From assembly GCA_940671915.1 (NCBI GenBank), contig CALNVZ010003426.1, positions 11,975,235 through 12,039,234 of the forward strand: a stretch of 64,000 nucleotides of DNA, in the 5' to 3' direction. Origin of the DNA: Paracentrotus lividus (Eukaryota > Echinodermata > Echinoidea > Camarodonta > Echinidae). Below are positions 48,971 through 61,033 of the stretch, piece after piece (position 1 is the stretch's first letter; every line of letters begins with the position of its first letter). Under the pieces are notes generated by a model. The model saw nothing but the letters and a program-made list of their open reading frames with translations, did no database searches and was not told where the DNA came from. The position numbers were made by a program, and so were the translations under genes.

Positions 48971-50229
48971 AGGCAGATGTGCAATTAGTCTGTTTCGATA
49001 CAGATCTGTAGAAAAGAGTGAAGTCAGAGACAGAGAGCCTTTTGACATGAAATGAGGTTTATATGCATCTTAAAATAAATACTAAAAGCTGTGTGCTTTA
49101 ATGGTCGATCGTGTTAAAAAAGTGACACAGATAAAATTAATGAGTTCCTTTTTAAAAAGATGTGAGGGAGTTATAGTCCTCCTCTTGCTCTTCCTCAAAT
49201 GGCTACAATTGTAGCATTCATCACCTCCAGATTGATAAATCCGAAGCTAAGTCCACTCCCACTCACTCTCCTCGAGGTGTAGAGATTTCTCCTGCCTTGT
49301 TGTAGTCACGTCCGAAGGTGAAGTAGTTGCCTTGCTCAGATTGTTTAAATAGTCTATCCTAGTCTGTTAATTATTATGCACGCGGGTTGCTAGTAGTCTG
49401 CATGCACAAACTTGAATTTGAAACCAAAGGAAACAAAGTAATCCCATGTTTTGAGTCGAGACTAGTTGAGCTACATGTACATGTACCCTTTGGTTGTATC
49501 AAAGAGTAGCCTTTTGACAAGGCCTTGTGACTTGGCCATATTCCTCGTTAAGAAGTGGCTAAGATGAGACTAGTGATCGAAGAAGAGAGCTGGCGAGACC
49601 CGGGTTTGTCGCGACGCCTTTTGGAACCTGGATTCAATGAATTATTCATGAGCATGATAATTCGTCATGCTAAGATTATCGACCAATCAGAACAGCAGCT
49701 CCAAGCTGGCCTACTCGTGGTTCGTTCATTATCAAGACATGTACGAACATGTATATGCTAACGTCATGCGAGCATACGCTCACTGATTGGCCGCTACCTG
49801 TCAGGTAGAGAAATCCAAGTCGGGTTACTAAAGGCTCTGTGGCGGAACTGGCAATCCTCGCATTCACCCCGCCTTTTGCGATTAGTGTTTTTTCAGTCGG
49901 TAGGCGTCTGATATAAACATCACAACAGACACAAAGCCTTGTCTAAAGGCTAATCAAAGAGCAGCTGCAGGTTAGGGTGCATTAGGTTAAATATTGAACT
50001 GTAGTCTCCTGGTTCAGACATATGTAATGTACGTTCAGTGTGACCAATGATGATATGTGTCTGCTATCAAACCTCATGCAAATCAAATTGATATTGGCCA
50101 GCAAGAAATCGGTTTGTTCAGATTCAGAAGCGCATCGACTATCAAATGGAAGTTAGAATAAAAATTTATGGCTCTCTTATCAGCAATTTGCATAGAAAAG
50201 TTGGAGAGCAATTGACGTAGGCCTACAGT
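48971..50229. other. Intron or intergenic stretch with a CpG-richer block
   Basis: 49540-49900 is GC-richer and contains opposed CCAAT boxes (GACCAATCAG at 49681, CTGATTGGCC near 49782). It could be a regulatory region or an old repeat. No repeat borders were seen. Confidence 0.4.
49267..49336 (-). CDS. Exon-like minus-strand segment, very uncertain
   Basis: On the minus strand, a CTGAG acceptor is followed by an open stretch reading QGNYFTFGRDYNKAGEISTP and then a good GTGAGT donor at 49266-49261. The peptide is non-repetitive and codon choice looks ordinary. There is no second exon and no recognised family, so it may be a relic or chance. Confidence 0.2.
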
Positions 50230-50264
50230 ACATTTACGGAAGTTAAGCTTCTTGATGCTTTTTT

Positions 50265-50525
50265 GTAGCGAACAACTCTTCCCCTTTACAGGAACTTAAA
50301 GAGAGCTCCTGAAAACAATACATCTCAAAACTATTTGAGGAGAAAAGTAAAGAGAGCATTTGCACTACATCTATGAAAAGCTTTGAAATAGAATTTCTGG
50401 AAACGTAGATCCATCTAGTTGTACATTCTTGCAGCAAACCTTTCTCCCCCCCCCCCCTCTATAGAAAATCGAAGAGAGATCCTGAAAACAAAACATGTCA
50501 AAACCGTACTGCCATGATACGAAAT
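50265..50525. repeat. Imperfect two-copy tandem repeat of ~175 bp
   Basis: GAAGAGAGATCCTGAAAACA (50471) repeats AAAGAGAGCTCCTGAAAACA (50298), each followed by CAAAAC and preceded by a C/T-rich CCCTTTA or CCCTCTATA segment. The second copy has a C11 run. Confidence 0.55.
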
Positions 50526-51853
50526 GCAAACACAGGTCTATGCAAGCTTCTACATGTAATGTACTGTGAGATATCAAATTCAAATGCTCACTTTGCACTG
50601 CATATTTGTATTAAAAATTCCATGAGCATGGTTAGGTTAAAACAAAGTAGAGCCTGCACGTATTCTGCATTTCAAGGGCCCTTGAGAGTTGTTTAGATCT
50701 ATTTTGCAGACTATAGGTAGGTATTGAAGATCTAATTAAATATTGAAAAGCTGTGAGTAAAAGCTTCGTCTGAAAGAGAACAATGTTGGCTTTTCGAGAT
50801 CTACTTCAAATATATTTTTGTAATCTAATACTATAGAAATTCTTAATATTTTTTCTTGACCTTTGGTATTTATGAATTCCCACAATGTGTTTACAATGCT
50901 TGAATCCCTTGTAACATTAACACCCCCTCCCTAGTCTGCAAGCACAGACTCAATTTGACACTTAAACAATTTTCAGTCTAGAGTGGAGACTAGCCTCCAA
51001 ACTCACTGTCTGTGTCAAATAAGAATGAGAGGAGCTACAGTACACGAGTGAATCTAGTTCTTTATTTCTGACCCTAGTAAGCGAACAACATGGGTTTGTG
51101 CCTGCAAACTACCCCCTCCCCCCCCCCCCCAAAAAAAAAAAAAAAAAAAAATTCTGTAGGCTTCTCTCTGTAACATGATAACTTTGAAAAAACTTGACTG
51201 CAGGGCATTGAAATGTAATACTTTAATACCTGAATGGAAATCTTACAGACATCTTTTTTGCAAGAAGAATCCAAAAAGAATAAAATAATTGAAAGGAACA
51301 TGTAATACATTGTACTATTGATTTTAGGGCGTTGGTTTGATTAATGTACATGTTCATGAAATATAAAAAAAAGAAGGAAGATTTGCTTTGCCATTTAACA
51401 AGCACTGTCATTAGCTCTCTCTCTCAAAAGGGACAGTAGTCTGCAAACATAAACTCCTTTTTAACACTTTCACAAAAATAATTGATCCAACCAGGATTTT
51501 CTTAGGCCCGAATTTGAACTGAGGTTCGGAATTAAACCATATGATCGCACAGTGTCACTGCACAAAATACAAAGACGCTTCTACAAAAATTTTATTTTCC
51601 ACTTGCCCTGTTGGGCAAGTGGGTTACAAGTGGGTTTGTAGCGCCCTGCAAAGTGTTTCTAAACCTTCCATGCAAGCTTAACCTCCAAGTCTAGGATTTC
51701 ACCTGAAGTCTATTGAATTTTTTTCTTTTACAACTGATTCGAAGCAGTAATGAATTCTGCATATCCCAATAATTAGGCTAGTTTTAATATTAACTGCAGT
51801 TATCACGGTTTATCTGGAGAAGACTTAGAATAATGCAGTCTCTCACTCAGCTC
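50526..51853. other. AT-rich stretch, no gene seen
   Basis: Contains a C12A20 compound homopolymer at 51118-51150; otherwise no repeat borders or exons recognised. Confidence 0.4.
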
Positions 51854-52298
51854 TTAAAGGGATGCAGTAACATTGAATGATCATTCAAATCACATTTATT
51901 CGATTTAGCTTATTTTGCCAACATAATTATAAACACTTAGGTCAGTCTGGTATCTCTTCAAAATTGCAAGCTAATTGCTTGCTTTACCTTCGAGATATCA
52001 ATGATTTCATACTCAAAATTTATAAACCAACACCGGATGGTTTATAAAACCATGTGCTTTTCCACACACCCATTTCCTGTTATAAAGTCCCCCGTCTCTA
52101 GCGGCCTGGTGGGCTATCAGCAGAGGGCACTGGTATTCGAATGTATGCTTGGCATTGTTTGTTACACTGTTTTAAGGTAGTAAATGATTTTCATTTGATC
52201 TGAAACTTTCAGTAGTTTGTTTTTACTGTTGGAACAATATAATTTTATTAATCTTGATATAATTGCTCTTGTTTTTGAAAGCTACTAAATCCCTTTAA
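51854..52298. mobile_element. TTAA-bounded MITE, copy 1
   Basis: Begins TTAAAGGGATGCAGTAA and ends TACTAAATCCCTTTAA. A reverse-orientation relative lies at 54623-55097, sharing GCAAGCTAATTGCTTGCTTTA, TTTCATACTCAAA and CTGAAACTTTCAGTAG blocks. No coding frame. Confidence 0.85.
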
Positions 52299-52396
52299 GA
52301 AGTGGCATACTTAAATCTCAAAGTTGCCAATCTGCATACTGATGAATCAAATAATCACTTATGTGTATAAAGGGTGTCAAATATAATGTTTTTTTG

Positions 52397-52632
52397 CAAA
52401 ATAGATGAAAAAAGAAGTAAAAAAATATATTAAATCACGTAAATACAATTTTCTCCAGAATGAATAAATAACTTTGAAAAATAGATGAAAAAAGAAGTAA
52501 AAAAATATATTAATTTTCATGTAAATACAATTTTCTCCAGAATGAATAAATAACTTTTCAAAATAGATGAAAAAAAAAGAAAAAAAAAATATTAATGGTC
52601 ATGTATACAATTTTCTCTATAATAAATAAATA
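52397..52632. repeat. Three tandem ~80-bp units
   Basis: AAAATAGATGAAAAAAGAAG through CAATTTTCTCCAGAATGAAT repeated three times, the last copy diverged. Confidence 0.92.
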
Positions 52633-53040
52633 ATTTACATAGTACACTGTAGGCCTACATGTATTCAAGATATATCTCTAATCTCATATTCAGAAAGGAT
52701 GAATTTTGAAATGGGCTGCTAAAACTCCACAATAAAGATCTCAATCATGATTAGTCTGCAAATTCAGACTGTAATTTGACACTTGATAACTTGATAATGA
52801 TAACTTGTTATTTGAGTGTGTGATCAAGCATCAAAATGTCAAAAGCAGGTTAAATCCAGTACATTATACACTTAGTCTAGAGCTTAGATAGTTCAGACTC
52901 TGTGTTTGATATATGCTATGACTGACAATGGTTTTTATTAAATAAGTGCAGACTAGTATAGCTTCCTGGGTAAAACAACCTGGTAATCTTCAAGATGCCA
53001 GTTTTAGCATTTTTGCTATTATAATCGGTGTTGAACATTG

Positions 53041-53061
53041 AAATATATATATATATATATA
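53041..53061. repeat. AT dinucleotide repeat
   Basis: About ten TA units immediately left of the MITE at 53062; likely the insertion target. Confidence 0.95.
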
Positions 53062-53486
53062 TTGGTCATTCCATGGGGTTGGGGCAATTTTTCATGCAAT
53101 GTCCCATGTAACGGAGGTATCAACTTTTGCAGTTCACCATGAAGATCAGTTCAGATGTGGTTAAGTTTTGAGCTGTCAATGAAAAATTGCTCTCTTTTCT
53201 CAGTAATAGACATTAAAATTGGAAATCTTTTATGGATTTCAAGCAAAAGGCATAAAAAAAATCTACCACCGTTACAGGGACATCATATTGCTTTTACATG
53301 TACATGGACAAGAAATTTTCATGAGTCAAATTGCAATATGCCATAGTCTTTGAGAAGTAATACTGGATGGGACCCCATTTTTTTGCTCATGCCATTATTG
53401 GAACGTATTTGCCTGGTTTGAAAAGGATGTGGATTTGGAGTTGTGGTATGTCACAAAAACTGCCCCAACCCCATGGAATCACCCAT
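53062..53486. mobile_element. MITE with GGTxATTCCATGGGGTTGGGGCA ends
   Basis: Left end TTGGTCATTCCATGGGGTTG, right end CAACCCCATGGAATCACCCA; 25-bp imperfect inverted ends continuing into GGGGCA / TGCCCC. It abuts the foldback at 53491 with only a few TA-rich bases between. Confidence 0.85.
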
Positions 53487-53490
53487 ACAT

Positions 53491-54563
53491 GTATATATAA
53501 ACCCCTCACAAAAAGTTTCGCAAATCGACTTTGGGCCATGATAACTTTTCAGGTACGCTTTCCTGATATGCATACCATTGGAAAGATAATTTATTCCCCT
53601 TTTTATTGATATTCTATTTGTAATGATTGTATCATGCTTCAATGCACAGAATATCAGAATATGGAGAAAAGTAAAAAGTCAAATGTTGTAAAATGCTTTT
53701 TATTGATCACATCGAATTTCCGAAACTTGACTTTAGGTTCTGATAACTTTGGGGATATTTTCTAATTTTTATTGAATTTTATACCATTGTCAAGTTAATT
53801 TATTCCTCTCTTGATTGATAGCTTATTTGTCATGGTGATGTCATGCCTGGGTCCACAGAACCCCTGAATACCACCTGAATACATGACAAAGCGAAAGATA
53901 ATTTTCAGTTTAAATTTCTGTAACACAACTCTGAACCTTGATACATTTTAATGTGGGGATTTAATCATTGTCAATTTTTATAGCATTAAAAAGTTCATTT
54001 ATTATTCTTTTTATTGATACCCTATTTGCAATAGTAACATCATGTTTGAATGCACATAACTCACGAATATAATGCAAAGTAAAAAGTGAAAAGTTGCGAA
54101 ATGAACTGTTATTAACCGCAACAGACAATAATACTCACAATAGGCATTCAATTTGCAACATTTGATTTCTGACTTGTCCCAACATTCAGGTGTTCTGTAC
54201 ATACAAGTACAATACTATTGTTACAATTAGGGTGTCATTGAAAAGAGGAATAAATTATCTTGACAATGGTCTAAAGTTCAATAAAAATTAGAAAATACCC
54301 CAAAAGTTATTAGAGCCTAAAGTCGAGTTGCGGAACTTCGCTCTGATAAATGCATTTTGCAACAATTGACTTTTTACTTTTCTCCATATTCTGATATTCT
54401 GTGCATTGAAGCATGACATAATCATTACAAGTAGGATATCAATAAAAAGGGGAATAAATTATCTTTCCAATGGTATGAATAAGAGGAATAACTAAAGCGT
54501 ACCTGAAAAGTTATCATGGCCCGAAGTCTATTTGCGAAACTTTTTGTGAGGGGTTTATATATA
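53491..54563. mobile_element. 1.07 kb foldback element built of repeated ~190-bp modules
   Basis: Ends TATATAAACCCCTCACAAA and TTTGTGAGGGGTTTATATA are inverse complements, and pairing continues for most of each half. Each half has about two to three modules with ATAACTTT, TTTATTCC, ATTGATA, CATGC, AATGCACA and GAAAAGT in the same order. No transposase frame is visible. Confidence 0.85.
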
Positions 54564-54622
54564 TAGTTACATGTTGGCGTACATATTCTACTAAAATGTG
54601 TGTATACCCTACAGACAATGTT

Positions 54623-55097
54623 TTGAAGGGATAGTAATATACTTTCACAAACAAGAGTGATTAGATCAAAAGGAATAAAATTATATTGCTCTATTAAACA
54701 GTAAAAACAAACTACTGAAAGTTTCAGATCAAATGGAAGTCATTTACTACCTTTAAACAGTGTAACAAACGATGCTAAGCATACAGCCAAACAGGAGTTA
54801 ATTTACTACCCCTCTGTTGCAAGCTCAGCAGATCGCTAGGGACGGGGACTACACAACAGGAAATGCGGTGTATGTTGTGCTGTGTTGAAACGCACATGGT
54901 TTTCAAACCCATTCGGGGATGGGTTTAAAAATTTGAGTATGAAATCATTGATTTTTCTCAACAGTAAAGCAAGCAATTAGCTTGCAATTTTGAAGAGATG
55001 CCAAACTGACCTATGCGTTTATAATTATGTTGGTAAAATGAGCTAAATCAAATAAATTGCAATTTGAATATCATTCAATTTTACTGCATCCCTTTAA
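54623..55097. mobile_element. TTAA-bounded MITE, copy 2 (inverted)
   Basis: Reverse-orientation relative of 51854-52298. The right border CATCCCTTTAA is intact; the left border is diverged (TTTGAAGGGATAGTAA). Confidence 0.8.
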
Positions 55098-57239
55098 AGG
55101 ATGTTTTGTTTTTGATAGGATTAGTGTTCCTGATTCTGGCTTCAAATTTCTTTATGAATTCACCCCTAAAGTCTAAACATCTTTGAACATGGAATTACAT
55201 GTATATGTACTTGTGCTCGTAAACAAATTTGCCCTTTTCCCCTGTGTAATAGACGCAGCACCAATCTTGCTTGACCCTTGCCTAAACATGACTAGAGAGT
55301 ACTACATGTAACAGGAGCTTTTGTTTTTCACAAGGGAATATTAAAGATCTGTACACATCGTAGTTTTGGTCTTGCAGACACTTTCTTGAATGGCTTGAAT
55401 CCATTTTCTTTATAAAACTTTTCTTGGTATATGTAGCTCTTTGGAATCCTCTAATCGGCACCGACTCACAAAAAGCAATGCTTAGACATTAAAAATATCT
55501 ACACTTTAATATTCTTAATCTTTAGAACGGTGTGATATCTATGACTTGCAGGTGGTACACTTGTAGGATGCAAACTTCTTTCTGGTTTTTATCAGCATCG
55601 TATGTGCCTAGTAGCATGTAGCTCGAATGACTCCTAGGAAGTGGAGAATGTGCACACATTGTTTGTAGGCATTGATTATCCTCATTGAGTATAATTTGTC
55701 CTCTGTGCCTTTATAATTGTCTGAAATCCTCCATTCCATGTGCAGGAAGAAGATGTTGGCAAAAGCCCTCCATTTGCTATCTACATTAGATATCAACACA
55801 CCGGGGGAGGGGGGGGGGGAGGAATGGGGAGCTGAAATTTGTATTAAATTTTTTTTTTTTTTTACAGCAACCAATGGGAGAGAGATCATCTCCCCCCCCC
55901 CCCCTGTCGTGACAATAAATCGCAGCTCCTGGATATACATGCGTACACATGAATGCTGGATATAATGTTGAATCACAACCATGATCAATGAACAATAATT
56001 AACACCCCAAAAATTCAAAAGCAAAAGCAAAAGCAATTTATAAGCAATCGCAAAAGCAATTATACCCCAAAAACAACAACAACAACACACAAACAAACAA
56101 ATAACAACAACAAAACACATTAAAAAGCAGGTTCATAATTTGAAGGATGTTGAAAACAAACATGTGTACAACATGTACAACATACATGTACTGTAAAAAT
56201 TGTGTTTCTCCCTAAGGTTTTCTAAATTATAATGTAGCTCTGATTTTTGCTGTTCAGTTCACAACCATCATAAAACCTTCTTTTCCTTGTTATTCTTTGT
56301 GCACCTGAATGGTGATTTTGAGCCATTTAATTATAAACCCATCACGGAAAGAGGTCTGTTTTTCAAGCCTAGCTTGGCGCAACTACTTGAATGGGAAGAG
56401 AGCCTTCTCATTGCAGAGATAGGGACTTTCTGAAGTAGCCGCCTCATTTTCTCTCCTCTCTCACTTTCCCCCCGTCATCGGTACCGACAACGTTTGCGTC
56501 TTCTTCGGTTTAAGCGTACCAGCTGTGGAGCTGCGGAGTGGTGTTAAAATAGACACAAGTATTATTCAGAACGCATCAAGTCATTACACATTGGTGTGCC
56601 ATGACACATTTTGTTGTCAAGTTTTGTATGGAGATGTCTCGTATCTGTCACAAATGTATATTTTATTTTTAGCGAGCTTCAAGTTGAAAAGTATGCCTCA
56701 ATATATTTTTGAAGACGAATAATTGCAGAGAATGGAATAATCCTGTCATTGTGGAACAATATTTTTTCTTTAGATTGTCTCTTGACATTTCTGAAAAGAG
56801 ATCGCTCTTTGCCATTTTCATGTTGTTCTTTACGCTGTGGAATTGGTAACAAATGTTGGGAGTGTATTTATGGATGTTTGAAGTATCTTGGGATCATGCC
56901 ATCTATATGAAACATCATATTTCTTTGATTGTGATAGAGATTCCATCTGTTTTATTTTTAACAGGAGCTGCAGAAGTGGAATTGACACATTTTGGCTGCT
57001 TCATGTTTTCAAAGATAGCTCCAATGTTGGTTTAACATTAAATTAGCAAGCTGTTGAGTTGGCAATTACATGCTGTCTTGAATTACATAGTGTATGTGTT
57101 TTTGTAAGCAATGTGTTATCGTGGAGGACATCATTTTATTGTGTGGAGCAGCACTTAATTTCTTCATTGGTGAAAGAGGGATCTTATCTGTCTTCAATAT
57201 TTCTGAGATTAACATTTAGTTGTTGAGCAATATTTGAGT
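55098..57239. other. Stretch without supported gene
   Basis: Poly-G/poly-C blocks at 55803-55820 and 55892-55904 create spurious frames. A GC-richer stretch at 56390-56545 with CT-rich sequence could be a regulatory region or noncoding exon, without firm support. Confidence 0.4.
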
Positions 57240-58150
57240 CGATTTTAAAGCGAGATAAAGACTTAAATTTTTCGATTTTGAAAAAAATGCTGCTTTTTAT
57301 GCATTTCTCAAATTAGCAGCACAATTCTTTTATTCAGATTTGGATATGAAGAGTGATTTTAAGAGCATTTATGGGTAAAGACTAATTGCACAAGAATACG
57401 CTTTTCAAAACGTCAGCCAGTTTTCTCTATACATTTCCATTGTCTTGATCACTCATTTGGACGTAATGCCACTTTTCTCCATTTAAAATTACATATTATA
57501 TTTCCAACACAGTCTCGTTACATATTTTTTTCAATTTTGGGTAACACATAGATCTCTCAAGGCTACTTGGTTCACGCTGGGATAATCTGTGCATTCATGA
57601 TGAGATGCTAAATTACCTGTCACGCATTCTGGAATCCAAAATGATGCCATACGTCAACTTTTTAAAGGATGCCAGTTTTTCAGAATGTCCTTAGAGGGAA
57701 TCTGGAGCTGAAATTTTTTGTTTTTTTAATTAATTAGTTTTTTAAGTGAGATAAAGACTTTAAAGATTTATAGAGCTTTTATGAGTAAAGACGAATTTCA
57801 CAAGAATACGCTTTTCAAAACGTCAGCCAGTTTTCTCTATACATTTCCATTGTCTTGATCTCTCATTTGGATTTAATGACACTTTTCTCCATTTAAAATT
57901 ACATATTATATTTCCAACCCAGTCTCCTTACATTTTTTTTTTCAATTTTGGGTAACACATAGATCTCTCAAGGCTACTTGGTTTCATGCTGTGCTAATCT
58001 GTGCATTCATGATGAGATGCTAAATTACCTGTCACGCATTCTGGAATCCAAAATGATGCCATACGTCAACTTTTTAAAGGATGCCAGTTTTTCAGGATGT
58101 CCTTAGAGGGAATCTGGAGCTGAAATTTTTTGTTTTTTTAATTAATTAGT
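57240..58150. repeat. Recent two-copy tandem duplication, offset 410 bp
   Basis: 57376-57737 and 57786-58148 are almost identical (for example CAAGAATACGCTTTTCAAAA at 57391 and 57801). The first copy has about 85 extra bases near 57270-57355 that the second lacks. Differences are mainly substitutions. Confidence 0.93.
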
Positions 58151-58270
58151 TCTGCATTTTTGTGTGTATTCATGCTCTCAAACTAGTTATGAAAAAGAAA
58201 GCACATTTCAGATTATTGAGAAAGCCAGACAGCCAAGAGCTTTATCCAGTGATACTTAAAATATAAGACT

Positions 58271-58462
58271 TGTGCCCTGTAACACAAAGGCTTACGATCG
58301 GTAGCCTCTTTTGGAACACAGATAAGGTCATAGATTAGGATTAGGATATGATTAAGTTTAGGGTTAGGGCTAGGATTGGGATTAAGATCATCAACTTTGG
58401 AACACCCTGTCCATGATGAGGCTACCAAGAAAAAATCGTAAGTCTTTGTGTTACAAGGCACA
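58271..58462. mobile_element. 192-bp MITE with TGTGCC ends
   Basis: Begins TGTGCCCTGTAACACAAAGG and ends TTTGTGTTACAAGGCACA; inverted ends of about 40 bp run through CTTACGAT and GTAGCCTC. The interior has short TTAGGGTTAGGGCTAGG, a coincidental telomere-like string. Confidence 0.88.
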
Positions 58463-58473
58463 GAATATTTCCA

Positions 58474-58947
58474 TTAAACCTGGTGTATAGTTTTGGTAGC
58501 AAAAAAGGAATTGGCACAAAACCGATCAAATGTAGTTACATGTTGTCCACAGTGCACTAAAAGATATGTGTGAGAGATCTTGTGACATTCCTTTCGTTAT
58601 TTCTGATGAATTTCATTGAATTTGTTTGAATATAGCGTAATTTAACTGCCGTTTATACCTCTGCTGACAAGTTCGCACGCCGGAGGTTACGGCGTGAATT
58701 AGTGCGAACGATCTGTGTGTAACACCCACACAAGAGAATCCCCATTGGTTTTCCACGTGAGCGCTAACCTGTGACGGGTCCCCGACTTATCTTTTTTATC
58801 CTTATATTATGAAATAAAGACACTAAAACGAGATTTCAAGTACTATAATTTGCTTTATTATGGTTCTTGGATTCAATCTTTCATAATTTATCTTAATGTG
58901 AACCAAAATTAATTTTTCTTTCTCCCGAAACTATACACCACCTTTAA
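58474..58947. mobile_element. TTAA-bounded MITE with GGTGTATAGTTT ends, copy 1
   Basis: Begins TTAAACCTGGTGTATAGTTT and ends AAACTATACACCACCTTTAA. The interior has GATCTGTGTGTAACAC and AGAATCCCCATTGGTTTTCC. A second copy in the same orientation is at 61034-61504. Confidence 0.9.
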
Positions 58948-59913
58948 TCAACCGGTGCAAAAATGAAAGAAAGAAAGAAAGAAAAATCTGGTATATGCTT
59001 GAGACACTTTGGTTTCCCTTTAAAAAAAGCACTCTATACTTTTGCATTGACTTAACAGTATCCTTCTCTCTTAATATACAACATGTGACATGAAGCAGAT
59101 AAACTATATTTCATGACTTTGCTGGGTGCTGATCAGAGAGTTTTTATTAATTGGATGTCATGCAGACAGGTGCATCCGTGTATATGAATCCTCTGGTCAT
59201 ATCGAGATACATTATCTTGAAAATTCATTCATTTTGTGCCTTAACTCTTTTAGTCCCATAGGCAATTTCAATCGTGCACTCCTCGTTAGTTTGCCTGGTA
59301 TCGTGTTGTGTGCCCAGGAAAAGGGTGCGAGTGAGAGCGAAGTCGATACATTTTCGCGTTTTCATTCCCTGCAAAAGGTTGTGAGGGGTAACGTGATGCA
59401 TGATTTAAAAAAACCTTTACTGAAGAAAATGAAATAAAAGTATTATTAAAGTATAAATCTTGCTTTGTCCAAGATGTCAGTGGCAAAGACCAAGGAGGAT
59501 AAAATTGATTTTTATTTATGAACCTTTTCCCGGGCATGCGCACTCCCGTCTTCCACGTACATGTATCTTCGTTTCCCCCTCACTCTTTATCATTAATTTA
59601 TCTTTCTCTCTTTTTCCTTCTGTTTTTCTATTTCTCTCCCTCTATCATTTGTTTCTTTTATCCCTTTCCCTTCCTCTATCTTTTTCCTTTATTTTTTTCC
59701 TTTCTCTTCCTCCATTTTTTCTTTCTTTTTCCCCTTTCTCTCCCTCTATCTGTTTTCTTTCTTTTGTCCATTTCCCTTCCTCTCTTTTCTCTTTTCTCTC
59801 AAAGTTCAAATGTCAAGTTTTGATTTTACTTCCAACATTCTCCTGTCCCTTTTTACTCTCTGTTACCGTCTCCTCTATATCTCCCTAAAATGTACATCTC
59901 TACCGCTCCCATG
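58948..59913. repeat. Mixed stretch ending in a CT-rich tract
   Basis: AAAG units at 58964-58984, then at 59570-59890 a degenerate CTTTTTC/CCTTTCTCTCCCTCTATC tract. Open frames in it are Phe/Ser/Leu-rich low complexity. Confidence 0.75.
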
Positions 59914-60141
59914 AGGGTGGTATCTCACTCCTCGGAGACGTCTCCGCAACGGATAAAAAGTATTAGAGACGTCTCCGATACTTTATTCCGTCACGGAGAC
60001 GTCTCGGAGACAATTTTCAAACATTGTCTCAAAGCAGTTTCAAAAAACCGTCTCCAAGTAGTCTCACAACCGTCTCACAGTAGTCCCAAATCCGTCTCAA
60101 AGTAGTTTCAAAGTAGTTTCCGCGAAGTGAGATACCACCCT
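59914..60141. mobile_element. 228-bp element with AGGGTGGTATCTCAC ends and GTCTC-rich interior
   Basis: Inverted ends AGGGTGGTATCTCACT / AGTGAGATACCACCCT are perfect over 16 bp. The interior is a string of GTCTCCG, GTCTCAAAGTAGT and TTTCAAAGTAGT units, with GGAGACGTCTC palindromes at 59933, 59968 and 59994. No coding capacity. Confidence 0.85.
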
Positions 60142-61033
60142 TATATTTCTTCTTTTTCTCTCTCTGTCTCTCATACATTTACAATTATGCAGATTTACAG
60201 GAATGAGAGGTCAAGTTTGTTTTGATTCAAACCAAACCACGTCATTTCTGATACTGTTTGCCAGCATGACAATCTGATATTACAGATAAGGTGCTGAATC
60301 TAATTGAACTTGTTGATCAGACGTACATGTATATGTACCAGTGATTGTAATCCATGATCTGTCGGCTAGATATCAGGGAAACAGTTCTATTAAAGATCTT
60401 TCACTGTTATTCAAAGTGATACGAACAAGTGGCATTCTGGGACAATATAGTGTACATGACCCTTTTAACAAAATCCCATCTTGTTTACGAGAGCTCTTTC
60501 TTGGTTGTCACTGTAAAGTGAAAATCACTCACAGTGTCACATTTTCCTTGTACATTTGATAAACTACTGAATCTCTTTTCAGAGCTACATGTATAGACGT
60601 AGATCACTAATTGCTTTTACCAAGTAAAGGGGGGGGGGGGGTTGTTCACGGGGCACTCAAACGATATGCGAATGATGCAATGTCGAAGTGCAAAAGCTTT
60701 TACCGCATAAAAAAGATTTTGTTGCATAAAAACGACCATTGTTCTTCGACATTCTATCCTTCGCAATTCATCGGCGCGCCTTGTGAAAACCCCCTTAAGT
60801 GTCCACCTGGCTTTATGGCATGACCCTGTGCACATGTATGTATCTGTTTCGTATTTCAAGTCATTTGTTGAGGGGGAAATGGGTGCTCAGAGCTACACAG
60901 GCGGAAACCATGAAAACCTCCACAATTTTTTTTGATGAACAATTTACTGTGCCTTGAATTGACCCTCTTTTAAAGCACTTTGAGATAAAACTGTTTTATA
61001 ATACAAAATAGTATCATTGAGTATAGTCCCAGT
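60142..61033. other. Stretch without supported gene
   Basis: A G12 run at 60629. A weak inverted pair (GCGAATGATGCAATGTCGAAG near 60668 with CTTCGACATTCTATCCTTCGC near 60743) may be a decayed MITE. Confidence 0.35.

Noticed and set aside
49555..49761. 68-residue open frame in a CpG-richer block
   Set aside because: No domain and no splice context; the block is better described as possible regulatory or old repeat DNA.
55608..56120. 170-residue minus-strand open frame, the longest in the window
   Set aside because: Crosses a GTTTT/TTGTTG simple repeat, poly-C/poly-G and poly-T tracts; it has Cys/Val/Leu low-complexity sequence and poly-Gly/poly-Lys parts and no recognised domain.
58355..58385. 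Telomere-like TTAGGGTTAGGG string
   Set aside because: Only two units, inside a short MITE; not an interstitial telomere array.
59126..59437. 103-residue plus-strand open frame
   Set aside because: Ordinary composition but no splice sites, homology or start context; likely chance.
59460..59888. 142-residue plus-strand open frame
   Set aside because: Mostly Phe/Ser/Leu translation of a degenerate CT tract.
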